Source: RGIG5057 sp964642045
GTDB taxonomy: Bacteria > Bacillota > Clostridia > TANB77 > CAG-465
DNA length: 12,316 nt
Assembly: GCA_964642045.1 (NCBI GenBank)
Contig: CAZXLZ010000034.1
Coordinates: 1-12,316, forward strand
Direction of reading: 5' to 3'
In this document: positions 1 through 6,546 of the stretch, one piece after another
Layout of the letters: every line of letters starts with the position of its first letter
How positions within the stretch are numbered: the first letter of the stretch is position 1
Position numbers and translations under genes: made by a program
Notes under the pieces: model-generated
Told to the model about the DNA's origin: nothing
The model's database searches: none
Seen by the model: the letters and a program-made list of their open reading frames with translations, nothing else

Positions 1-352
1 ATGCTAAAGCTTTGCTTAGGACAAATCTTGTTTGAGGCATTGGTCCATCGAATGCATCTACTAAAAGAATAACACCATCTACCATTTTAAGAACACGTTC
101 AACTTCTCCACCAAAATCAGCATGTCCTGGCGTATCTACTATATTTATCTTTACATCTCCATATTTTATTGCTGTATTTTTAGAAAGGATTGTAATTCCT
201 CTTTCCTTTTCTATATCATTTGAATCCATAGCTCTTTCTGCTACCTGTTCATTTTCTCTAAAAATACCACTTTGCCTTAAAAGTGCATCAACAAGTGTTG
301 TTTTTCCATGGTCAACGTGTGCAATAATAGCAACATTTCTAATATTTTTCAT
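1..352 (-). CDS. typA: Ribosome-associated GTPase TypA/BipA, N-terminal part (cut by window edge)
   Basis: TypA/BipA is a translational GTPase of the EF-G/LepA class that binds the 70S ribosome and helps growth under stress and ribosome assembly. The 117 residues seen here are the start of the G domain. The P-loop AHVDHGKTT lies at residues 11-19, the switch I motif ERGITI near residue 50, and the G3 motif DTPGHADF after that, followed by VDAFDGPMPQT. The stretch MDSNDIEKERGITI is characteristic of TypA rather than EF-G or LepA. The ATG at 350-352 is preceded by a good ribosome binding site (AAGGAG, eight bases upstream). The rest of the gene runs off the left end of the window. It is transcribed from its own promoter, with a stem-loop in the leader. 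Confidence 0.95.
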   Translation of the reverse strand, partial: MKNIRNVAIIAHVDHGKTTLVDALLRQSGIFRENEQVAERAMDSNDIEKERGITILSKNTAIKYGDVKINIVDTPGHADFGGEVERVLKMVDGVILLVDAFDGPMPQTRFVLSKALA

Positions 353-378
353 AAACTATCTCCTTAAACATCAAAAAT

Positions 379-404
379 ATGTAACCTGAAGATTAAGGTT
401 ACAT
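379..404 (-). promoter_or_regulatory. Stem-loop in the typA mRNA leader
   Basis: A perfect 9-bp inverted repeat (ATGTAACCT / AGGTTACAT) with an 8-base loop lies between the typA promoter and its ribosome binding site. On the minus strand it is followed by ATTTTTGA, so it looks like a weak intrinsic terminator or an attenuator. A role in mRNA stability is also possible. Confidence 0.55.
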
Positions 405-421
405 TTAATTTTATGTTTACA

Positions 422-450
422 ATTTTACTACATATAGTTTTAAAAGTCAA
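422..450 (-). promoter_or_regulatory. Promoter of typA
   Basis: On the minus strand TTGACT (445-450) and TAAAAT (422-427) are separated by exactly 17 bases, a near-consensus sigma-A promoter. Transcription would start near 415, giving a leader of about 60 bases that contains the stem-loop at 379-404. Confidence 0.7.
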
Positions 451-484
451 CAAATATCTAAATTTTATTTAAAAACTTTTGCAT

Positions 485-565
485 TTAAATAATATTATTG
501 AACGCTTGCATTTTCTTTAATACATTCCATTCTGTTTGTTTGTGTCCAACTACATACATTTTCAT
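485..565 (-). pseudogene. Remnant of a histidine phosphatase (phosphoglycerate mutase family), 26 codons
   Basis: A short reading frame starts 18 bases after the preceding gene, with a ribosome binding site (GAGG, seven bases upstream of the ATG). It encodes MKMYVVGHKQTEWNVLKKMQ plus six residues, then stops. This matches the N-terminus of histidine phosphatases, normally of the form MxxYxVRHGxTxWN, but the catalytic RHG has become GHK, so the phospho-accepting histidine context is lost. The rest of the family (about 200 residues) is absent. It is best read as a decayed gene stub that was once in an operon with the NTF2-like gene. A short functional peptide cannot be excluded but seems unlikely. 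Confidence 0.6.
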
Positions 566-583
566 TATTTTTCCTCTTTAAAA

Positions 584-928
584 CTATTTAACCATTTCCC
601 AACTTTTAAAATAAATACACTCTAAATCATTATTAAATTTTATTTCATATATTCCGTCAAATTCTTCATTATTTTGTTTAAGTAGCCATTCAGCAATAAT
701 AGTATAATTATCTATTGCCAGCAATTTTATCTCAATATTATGTATGTTTTCATTTTTTACATGTTGCCATTCTTGATTTATTTCTTCAATAGTAGTATAA
801 GGTTTCATAAAAGGGGTTTCTTGATAAAAAGTAGTCTTAGTAAATAATGAGACTGCCTTTTCTGTATCTTTATTAAACCAATATTCCTTTAATTTATTTA
901 ACCAGTTTTCTGCAAATTCTCTATTCAT
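584..928 (-). CDS. NTF2-like (SnoaL-type) small protein
   Basis: This 114-residue protein has the pattern of small cone-shaped NTF2/SnoaL-like proteins: an N-terminal helix with W-x(6)-W spacing (ENWLNKLKEYWFNKD), then LFTKTTFYQETPF, KPYTTIEEINQEW, and strands ending in DGIYEIKFNNDLECIYFKSW. The family includes enzymes and ligand-binding proteins acting on small hydrophobic molecules, and no specific substrate can be inferred. The ATG at 926-928 follows a ribosome binding site (GAGAGG, six bases upstream). A phosphatase stub follows 18 bases downstream, suggesting a former two-gene operon. Family assignment is fairly sure; biological role is unknown. Confidence 0.75.
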   Translation of the reverse strand: MNREFAENWLNKLKEYWFNKDTEKAVSLFTKTTFYQETPFMKPYTTIEEINQEWQHVKNENIHNIEIKLLAIDNYTIIAEWLLKQNNEEFDGIYEIKFNNDLECIYFKSWEMVK

Positions 929-997
929 ACTATACCTCTCTCTTATTCATATTTTTAAATATTACTAATTTCTTTCAATAATTAAATCGCTAATAAT

Positions 998-1026
998 ATT
1001 ATAACATAATCAATTTAAACTTTAAA
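998..1026 (-). promoter_or_regulatory. Promoter of the NTF2-like gene
   Basis: On the minus strand a perfect TATAAT (998-1003) with an extended TGT in front lies 17 bases from TTTAAA (1021-1026). Transcription would start about 60 bases before the coding region. Confidence 0.55.
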
Positions 1027-1228
1027 CATCATAGCAAAAATTTATTGTATCTGTATATATTTTCATCTTTATGCTGATTTTAAAGTATCTTCATTTTTTA
1101 TATTAAAGATCTCAAAAGCATATCAATACTATTGTAAAGTAGTAAATTAAACTTAAAATCTTATATAATATTTCTTAAAATAAAAGCGTTTTAATATAAT
1201 TACTTTTTCAAATAATGTATCTATACTC
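1027..1228. other. Intergenic stretch without a recognisable gene
   Basis: Very AT-rich sequence between the promoter of the NTF2-like gene and the terminator of the LCP gene. I saw no open frame with a start and ribosome binding site, no RNA gene and no clear repeat. A 22-codon open stretch on the minus strand has no start codon and was not called. Confidence 0.5.
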
Positions 1229-1265
1229 AAAAAAAGCAAGCTACGTAAAAACAAAATAGCTTGCT
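1229..1265 (-). terminator. Intrinsic terminator of the LCP gene
   Basis: A 9-bp perfect stem (AGCAAGCTA at 1235-1243 with TAGCTTGCT at 1257-1265) and 13-base loop are followed on the minus strand by a run of seven T. It lies about 20 bases after the LCP stop codon and closes the envelope operon. Confidence 0.9.
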
Positions 1266-1284
1266 CTTTAAATTAAATACTTGA

Positions 1285-2346
1285 TTATTTTTCATATATA
1301 TATTTTAGGAAATCTTGCTTTGCCTTATTCATATCACAACTAAAATAATAAACTCCATTAATATACTTATCAGATCCATATTCAGTAGATGGTATTTGTA
1401 CAGAAATAATATTATTTTTATACTCATTTATATTAGTAAGCATACTAGTTATTTTACCTAAATAAGGTGTTATATCCTTTACACTGGTCGTTATCTGTGA
1501 AAGCCCTATATCAAGTATATCTAATGATTTATCAACGCTCATAATAGAAATCTTATTTAAGACTGCTGTTATTACATCCCTTTGTCTTGTAGCCCTATCA
1601 AAGTCTGATCCTACATATCTATCCCTACAATGTGCAACTGCTTGTTCACCACTTAAAGTAACCTTTCCATACTGCGTCATAGCCACATATGGTTTATTCT
1701 CTAAAGCATATATTTCTTTTAAATACTGATTTATTATATCCATTTCTGCTTTAGATATATTCATTTCTATTCCACCAACTGCATTTATAACGTTAGCAAG
1801 GCCTAAAAAATCTATTGATGCAAATTCAGTTATTGCAAGTCCAAAGTTTGAATTTATAGTTTTTATAAGTAACTGCTCTCCACCATAAGAAAACGCATGA
1901 TTTATTTTATCCCAGCCATAACCTGGTATATTTACATATGTATCTCTTGGTATACTTAAAAGTTTTATTGACTTAAGCTTAGGATTAATTGAAGCAATTA
2001 TTATAGAATCTGCCCTTCCTGAATGAATATTCTCAGTATTTCTTGAATCTGATCCAAAAAGTGCAATCGTTACAATATCATCAAATTCACTTTTAGATAT
2101 GCTTCCCCCAAGTTCATCATAAATATTAGAATTAATATCTAAATCATTTTTATCTAAATCAACTACATTTAATTTATCCAATCTACCTTTTATGAATAGA
2201 ATGATAGAGATAATAAGCGAAGCTATAATAAGTAAAATTACAGATAGTATAATTATAGCTACTTTGCTTTTCTTTTTCCTTTTTCTTCTTCTTCTATTAG
2301 CCGTGGATTTATCATCATCCCTAAATGATATTTTTTCTTTTGCCAT
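1285..2346 (-). CDS. LCP (LytR-CpsA-Psr) family cell-wall polymer ligase
   Basis: LCP proteins transfer lipid-linked anionic polymers such as teichoic acids or capsular glycans onto peptidoglycan at the outer face of the membrane. This 353-residue protein has a cytoplasmic tail, a strongly basic stretch (residues 18-28), one membrane anchor (about 28-53) and an extracytoplasmic LCP domain (about 90-330). The key motifs are present: GSDSR (98-102), RADSII (111-116), SIPRDTYV (131-138), DKINHAF (146-152), GGIE (191-194) and the conserved RDRYVGSDFDRATRQR block (241-256). The arginines and aspartates in these motifs bind pyrophosphate and metal in the family. It has its own promoter and a terminator but also lies just behind the metallophosphoesterase gene, so read-through from the wal operon is likely. 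Length is normal. Which polymer it attaches cannot be told. Confidence 0.93.
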   Translation of the reverse strand: MAKEKISFRDDDKSTANRRRRKRKKKSKVAIIILSVILLIIASLIISIILFIKGRLDKLNVVDLDKNDLDINSNIYDELGGSISKSEFDDIVTIALFGSDSRNTENIHSGRADSIIIASINPKLKSIKLLSIPRDTYVNIPGYGWDKINHAFSYGGEQLLIKTINSNFGLAITEFASIDFLGLANVINAVGGIEMNISKAEMDIINQYLKEIYALENKPYVAMTQYGKVTLSGEQAVAHCRDRYVGSDFDRATRQRDVITAVLNKISIMSVDKSLDILDIGLSQITTSVKDITPYLGKITSMLTNINEYKNNIISVQIPSTEYGSDKYINGVYYFSCDMNKAKQDFLKYIYEK

Positions 2347-2373
2347 ATACCTTTACCTCATTTCTCATCATTG

Positions 2374-2402
2374 ATTTTACTCTTTTTGTAGAAAAAAGTC
2401 AA
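2374..2402 (-). promoter_or_regulatory. Promoter of the LCP gene
   Basis: TTGACT (2397-2402) and TAAAAT (2374-2379) on the minus strand are separated by exactly 17 bases, the same architecture as the typA promoter. Transcription would begin near 2367, about 20 bases before the LCP start codon. Confidence 0.75.
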
Positions 2403-2438
2403 TAAGCTGTAAATATATTTTAATTATGAGTACATCAT

Positions 2439-3308
2439 TTAATAATATATACTTATGTGATCAATTTCTGGAGTATTAAAGAGTCTAAAACCAAGTAGCT
2501 TTATACGTTTACTAACCCCTATGCCTCTACTTATATACTGCTTTACTTTTCCATTTTCATAAAGCCCAGATATTAATTTCTGATTAGGAAAAATAGTTAA
2601 TCCTTTCTTATCATATTTTGGAATAACTAAAGCTCCATAAAAAGGCACTCTTATTTGTCCTCCATGATAATGTCCAGCAAGTATTACATCTGGCACATAA
2701 AACTCATCTGTTCTATTTAGTTTATCTATAACTTCTTTCGTTAGTGGATAATGAGTAAGCCCTATATCAAAATTATTACTTTCATGCATTCTTGAAGTTA
2801 AACTATCATATATTTTAAATTTTCCTCTTCTATTCTTATCTAAAAGTGTGTTTGTAACCGCGTTATAATTAGTAAAAGTAACACCTTTTATATTTATACT
2901 ATCTTTTAAAACTATTATCCCAATACTTTCCAAAAAATCGCCAAAATTAGTAAGTCTATCTTCCTTTTTATCATACGCCTTAGTTCCATTATTTCCATCT
3001 ACATATAACACATATTTAACGTTTTTTATATTCTGCATAATTTCTTTTATTGCTATATATTCTGTATCATCATCACAAAATGCATCACCTGTTATAGCTA
3101 TAACATCATAATCTAATTTATTTATTTTTATATAATCAGCATTTCTTAATATTTTAGAATGTAAATCGCTTATCTGAAGTATATTTATCCTTTTTTTACC
3201 ACTTCTACATATTATAGACTGTTTCCTTATTCTTATTATTCTATTATCTATAACTACATATATTATTAAAATACAAATAAGTATTGATATTATAAAAAAA
3301 ATTCCCAT
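2439..3308 (-). CDS. Membrane-anchored calcineurin-like metallophosphoesterase
   Basis: This 289-residue protein has an N-terminal membrane anchor (about residues 3-22) followed by a two-metal phosphoesterase domain: ISDLH (46-50), ITGDAF (72-77), DGNNG (104-108), LTHYP (184-188) and AGHYHGGQ (211-218), plus the C-terminal SRGIG and FNTPEI motifs of the YkuE-like subgroup. Its substrate is unknown. The usual catalytic GNH(D/E) reads GNNG here, so the histidine is replaced by asparagine. I place the start at the ATG 3306-3308 because AGGTG lies seven bases upstream. The frame stays open to an ATG at 3414-3416 directly abutting the tatD stop, but that start has no ribosome binding site and the extra 36 residues cover a stem-loop. 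It is downstream of tatD in the wal operon. Confidence 0.85.
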   Translation of the reverse strand: MGIFFIISILICILIIYVVIDNRIIRIRKQSIICRSGKKRINILQISDLHSKILRNADYIKINKLDYDVIAITGDAFCDDDTEYIAIKEIMQNIKNVKYVLYVDGNNGTKAYDKKEDRLTNFGDFLESIGIIVLKDSINIKGVTFTNYNAVTNTLLDKNRRGKFKIYDSLTSRMHESNNFDIGLTHYPLTKEVIDKLNRTDEFYVPDVILAGHYHGGQIRVPFYGALVIPKYDKKGLTIFPNQKLISGLYENGKVKQYISRGIGVSKRIKLLGFRLFNTPEIDHISIYY

Positions 3309-3361
3309 ATTATTGCACCTATAATTATATATTACCACAAAATAAAAAATATGAAATACTA

Positions 3362-3399
3362 AAGAAGTATAAAAATAATAAATTACTCCTATACTTCTT
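3362..3399 (-). other. Stem-loop between tatD and the metallophosphoesterase gene
   Basis: A perfect 10-bp inverted repeat (AAGAAGTATA / TATACTTCTT) with an 18-base loop lies just after the tatD stop. On the minus strand it is followed only by TTTAG, so it is at most a weak terminator. It may set how much downstream mRNA is made or protect the upstream 3' end. It would be inside the coding region if the longer phosphoesterase start were used. Confidence 0.45.
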
Positions 3400-3416
3400 A
3401 ATCTTATATTTAGCAT

Positions 3417-4193
3417 TTATTTTATATTATAAAACCTACATGCATTGTTATAAGTAATATCTTCTAATTCCTTACTTGACACTTCTTTTATACTTGCTAG
3501 CTTATCACATATTAAGCATAAATTAGAAGAATCATTTCTTGTTCCTCTTTTTATATCAGGCGCAAGGTATGGACTATCTGTTTCTAATAATAACTTTTCA
3601 GTAGGCAGCATTTTAACATACTTTTCAAATGATTCTTTCCTCTTATATGTTATATTGCCTCCAAATGCAACCATGTAATTTTTTCTCTCAAGTACAATTT
3701 TAACTAAATCCTCAGTTGGATTAAAACAGTGAAGAAGAACTTTGTCTTCATCAGACGTATATTCTTTTAAGATATCATAAGTATCTTTAGAGGCATCTCT
3801 TGTATGTACAACCAGTGGCAAATTATACTTTTTAGCAAAGTTAATTTGCTTTATAAATATTTCTTTTTGTAAATCTTTATTTATATTTTCATATGAATAA
3901 TCAAGGCCTATTTCACCTACAGCTACAAGTTTTTCTTTATTTTTAAGCCCTAAATATATTTCTTCTAACCTTGATATATTAAATTCATGTGCGCTATATG
4001 GATGCACCCCTATAGTATAATAGATGTAATCATACTTATCACTTAAAAGACTTGAAGTTATAGAGGTTTTAAAATCACAGGCAACATTTACAATTTTAGC
4101 TACACCTGAACTTACTACATTCTTTAAAACTTCATCTAAATCTTCTTTAAATTTATCATCATCATAGTGTGCATGTGTTTCAAAAAAGCTCAT
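3417..4193 (-). CDS. tatD: TatD family metal-dependent DNase
   Basis: TatD-family proteins are TIM-barrel metal-dependent hydrolases with 3'-5' exonuclease activity, linked to DNA repair and removal of oxidised ends. The 258-residue length is normal. Metal ligands expected in the family are all present: HAH (7-9), E94 in VGEIGLDY, H130 in VVHTRDA, H155 in LLHCF and D206 in LETDSPYLAP. The motif usually reads DTHxH but here ETHAH, a mild deviation. RGTRN (216-220) matches the family's RGxRN. The start ATG has a strong AAGGAG ribosome binding site six bases away, in a 19-base gap after the histidine kinase stop, so the gene is almost certainly co-transcribed with walRK. Confidence 0.92.
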   Translation of the reverse strand: MSFFETHAHYDDDKFKEDLDEVLKNVVSSGVAKIVNVACDFKTSITSSLLSDKYDYIYYTIGVHPYSAHEFNISRLEEIYLGLKNKEKLVAVGEIGLDYSYENINKDLQKEIFIKQINFAKKYNLPLVVHTRDASKDTYDILKEYTSDEDKVLLHCFNPTEDLVKIVLERKNYMVAFGGNITYKRKESFEKYVKMLPTEKLLLETDSPYLAPDIKRGTRNDSSNLCLICDKLASIKEVSSKELEDITYNNACRFYNIK

Positions 4194-4212
4194 TTTTTAT
4201 CTCCTTATATAT

Positions 4213-5595
4213 CTACTTTGCTTTTGGCAGATTTATTATTATCTCCGTTCCTTTATCAACCACAGATTTTATCTCTATAGTTCCATCATTACTATCAATT
4301 ATTTCTTTTACAATAGAAAGTCCAAGTCCAGTTCCACCCATTTGTCTAGATCTTGCTTTATCTACCCTATAGAATCTCTCAAATATTCTCTTTAAGTCTT
4401 TTTCAGGTATACCCATACCATTATCTTTCTCTATTATTTCTACAGTATCTTCTTTTTCTTCTATGTATAAGTCAATTACACCACCATCAGGTGTATATTT
4501 TATACTATTACTTATTATATTAATAAGTACTTGTTCAATTGAAGCTTTGTCTGCAAATACCTTTATTCCACTTCCAAAATGACCTCTTAAATCATGCTCT
4601 TTTTGTCCAGCGACAAACTTCATTTTAGTAATTACATTCCTTGCAAGTTCTGAAATAGTAAAGTTATCTTTCTTTAGCGATGCCTTGCCATAATCAAATT
4701 TTGAAAGCTGAAGAAGGTCATGAACAAGTTTATCCATTCTACTTGCCTCTTTATTTATAACTGTTACAAATTCATTAAGTTTATCTTTTGGAAGTTCATC
4801 CGTCATCATCATAGTTTCAGAGTAACCTTTGATAGAAGTAAGCGGAGTTTTTAGTTCATGAGAAACATTTGCTACAAATTCTTTTCTCATATTATCTAGT
4901 TTTTCTCTTTCTGTAATATCTCTAATTACCATTATTACACCCATAGGAACATCCTGATCATTAAAGAAAGGTCTAAACTTTATGTTATATACTGTATCTT
5001 CTTCTGTAAGCTTACACTCTTCTGTTTTCTGTTTAGCTAGGTACATTATTTGACTAAAATCAACATCTAGTTTAAGTCTTGCCATTACCTTTTCAAAAGT
5101 ATTATACTCTTCGTTTATACTAAGAAGATTTTTAGCTGAGCTATTCATATGAACAATTTCTTTATTTACAGAAAATGCAATTACTCCATCCGTCATTTGC
5201 TCAAGTATTATTTCTGTCTTACTTTGCTGGCTATTTAAATCCAAATTGTTCTTTTTTATGAGTTCTAGCATTGCAAGATATCTTTCATTTAATCTATCTA
5301 TTTCTATAAATCTGCTATCACTTTTTATATTTTTATAATCTATACTCCTACCATCTAAAAGTCCTTTCATATTCCTAACAAGCTTATTTATAGGCTTCGA
5401 TATTGTTTTTGAAATAAATGATGCTGTAATATATGAAATTATAATAAGTAGTATAAACCAAACAATATTCATAGGTGTAAAAAACGATTTTAGAGATATT
5501 ACACCTAAATCTATAAAAACATAAAGTGAAACATATGTTATAATAGTTACAATAATAAACATCAATACCAAGCTCGTCTTTATAGTGCTTTTCAT
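4213..5595 (-). CDS. walK: Sensor histidine kinase, WalK/VicK-like
   Basis: A 460-residue membrane histidine kinase. Two membrane segments (about 8-32 and 43-63) are followed by a HAMP linker (to about 120), a PAS domain (about 123-230), the dimerisation/phosphoacceptor domain with NVSHELKTPLTSIKGYSE (phospho-His 246) and the ATPase domain: N box around N363 (NIISNSIKYTPDGG), DNGMGIP (391-397), the RIFERFYRVDKARSR segment and GTGLGLS (421-427). In WalK of bacilli about 150 residues of extracellular PAS domain lie between the two membrane segments; here only about ten residues do, so sensing must be through the membrane, HAMP or the inner PAS. It pairs with the regulator upstream. A strong purine-rich ribosome binding site (AGGGGG) precedes the ATG. 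PhoR-like kinases share this layout, so the Wal name is likely but not certain. Confidence 0.85.
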   Translation of the reverse strand: MKSTIKTSLVLMFIIVTIITYVSLYVFIDLGVISLKSFFTPMNIVWFILLIIISYITASFISKTISKPINKLVRNMKGLLDGRSIDYKNIKSDSRFIEIDRLNERYLAMLELIKKNNLDLNSQQSKTEIILEQMTDGVIAFSVNKEIVHMNSSAKNLLSINEEYNTFEKVMARLKLDVDFSQIMYLAKQKTEECKLTEEDTVYNIKFRPFFNDQDVPMGVIMVIRDITEREKLDNMRKEFVANVSHELKTPLTSIKGYSETMMMTDELPKDKLNEFVTVINKEASRMDKLVHDLLQLSKFDYGKASLKKDNFTISELARNVITKMKFVAGQKEHDLRGHFGSGIKVFADKASIEQVLINIISNSIKYTPDGGVIDLYIEEKEDTVEIIEKDNGMGIPEKDLKRIFERFYRVDKARSRQMGGTGLGLSIVKEIIDSNDGTIEIKSVVDKGTEIIINLPKAK

Positions 5596-5619
5596 ATTTT
5601 CCCCCTACAAAAATTAAAG

Positions 5620-5646
5620 GTGATGCTTAAAAATTTTAAGCACCAC
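5620..5646 (-). promoter_or_regulatory. Stem-loop between walR and walK
   Basis: The 58-base gap holds a 13-bp inverted repeat with one G-U pair (GTGGTGCTTAAAA against TTTTAAGCATCAC in the minus-strand RNA). It is followed by TTTAATTTTTG. This resembles a leaky terminator that would make regulator mRNA more abundant than kinase mRNA, or a 3' stabilising element. Confidence 0.6.
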
Positions 5647-5653
5647 ATAAAAG

Positions 5654-6364
5654 CTATTTTAAAGTTACATAGTAACCCATTCCTCTTTTTGTAAGTAAAT
5701 ATTTAGGTGCAGAAGTATTAGGTTCTATTTTAGCTCTAAGTCTTCTAACTGTAACATCAACAGTTCTTGCATCTCCATAATAGTCATATCCCCATATAGT
5801 TTTAAGTATTCTTTCTCTTGTAAACACTTCATTTGGAGAAGACGCAAGAAGCTTTAGAAGCTCAAATTCTTTAGTAGTTAAATCTATAACCTTGCCATTT
5901 ATAGTAGCTAAGTAATTTTTAGAATCTATAACCATATCTTTTATTGTAAATCTCTTATCTGAATCGTCTTCTTTTACAGTTTCTTCAGCAGATTTAACAT
6001 ATTTTCTTAAATTAGCTTTTACTCTTGCTATAACTTCACGTATAATAAAAGGTTTTGTCATATAGTCATCTGCTCCAAGCTCTAATCCTATAATCTTGTC
6101 CACTACATCCTCTCTTGCTGTTAGCATAATTATAGGGCAAGTAAGATCTTGTCTAAGTCTTCTACAAACTGTAAAGCCATCAGACTTTGGAAGCATTACA
6201 TCAAGCAAAATAAGATCTGGCCTTATATCTAATGCCTTTTCAATTGCTTCATCTGCATCATAGGCCTCTACAGTTTTATAACCTTCCTTTTCTAAATTAA
6301 ATTTTAAAATGTCTACTATAGACTTTTCATCATCAACAATAAGTATTGTTCTTTCTTCTTCCAT
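5654..6364 (-). CDS. walR: OmpR/PhoB-family response regulator, WalR-like
   Basis: A 236-residue two-domain regulator. The receiver (about 5-122) has acidic residues D11 and D12, phospho-acceptor D55 in LILLDVMLP, T82 and K104 in MTKPF. A linker leads to a winged-helix DNA-binding domain (about 138-235) with LTTKEFELL, VFTRERILKTIWGYDYYGDARTVDV-type signature residues and RRLRAKIE. Closeness to WalR/YycF is suggested by the recognition region and by the envelope genes around it. The start is taken as the ATG at 6362-6364 because GAGGTG lies nine bases upstream; the frame continues four codons further to a GTG, but that GTG is itself part of the ribosome binding site. It is the first gene of the operon and has its own promoter. 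PhoP is the main alternative name. Confidence 0.9.
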   Translation of the reverse strand: MEEERTILIVDDEKSIVDILKFNLEKEGYKTVEAYDADEAIEKALDIRPDLILLDVMLPKSDGFTVCRRLRQDLTCPIIMLTAREDVVDKIIGLELGADDYMTKPFIIREVIARVKANLRKYVKSAEETVKEDDSDKRFTIKDMVIDSKNYLATINGKVIDLTTKEFELLKLLASSPNEVFTRERILKTIWGYDYYGDARTVDVTVRRLRAKIEPNTSAPKYLLTKRGMGYYVTLK

Positions 6365-6400
6365 AATATTTAGCACCTCACATATTCTTTTATCTTCTAC

Positions 6401-6428
6401 ATTATATCATAAACTTTTAAATTTTCTA
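6401..6428 (-). promoter_or_regulatory. Promoter of the walRK operon
   Basis: On the minus strand a perfect TATAAT (6401-6406) preceded by an extended TGA lies 16 bases from TAGAAA (6423-6428). The extended -10 would compensate for the poor -35. It sits in the divergent region shared with the deacetylase gene. Confidence 0.6.
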
Positions 6429-6546
6429 CACTTTTTGTAATAATTTTGATTTTTTTATGAAATTTTTGTTTTAAGTATGTAATTTAAGATATATTAATAA
6501 CATATTACTCGGAATATGCCTGCATAATCATACATATAATTTTACT

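Noticed and set aside
2192..2374. Plus-strand hydrophobic 60-residue frame
   Set aside because: It is antisense to the membrane anchor and polybasic tail of the LCP gene, which explains its composition.
3309..3416. N-terminal 36-residue extension of the metallophosphoesterase
   Set aside because: The upstream ATG lacks a ribosome binding site, the segment overlaps a hairpin and the internal ATG has AGGTG at good spacing.
6510..6540. Sporulation-type (sigma-E/K/G-like) promoter before the deacetylase, because of CATACATA and GAATAT
   Set aside because: The spacing of about ten bases between the two elements does not fit the sigma-E consensus as I know it, and K and G patterns do not match.
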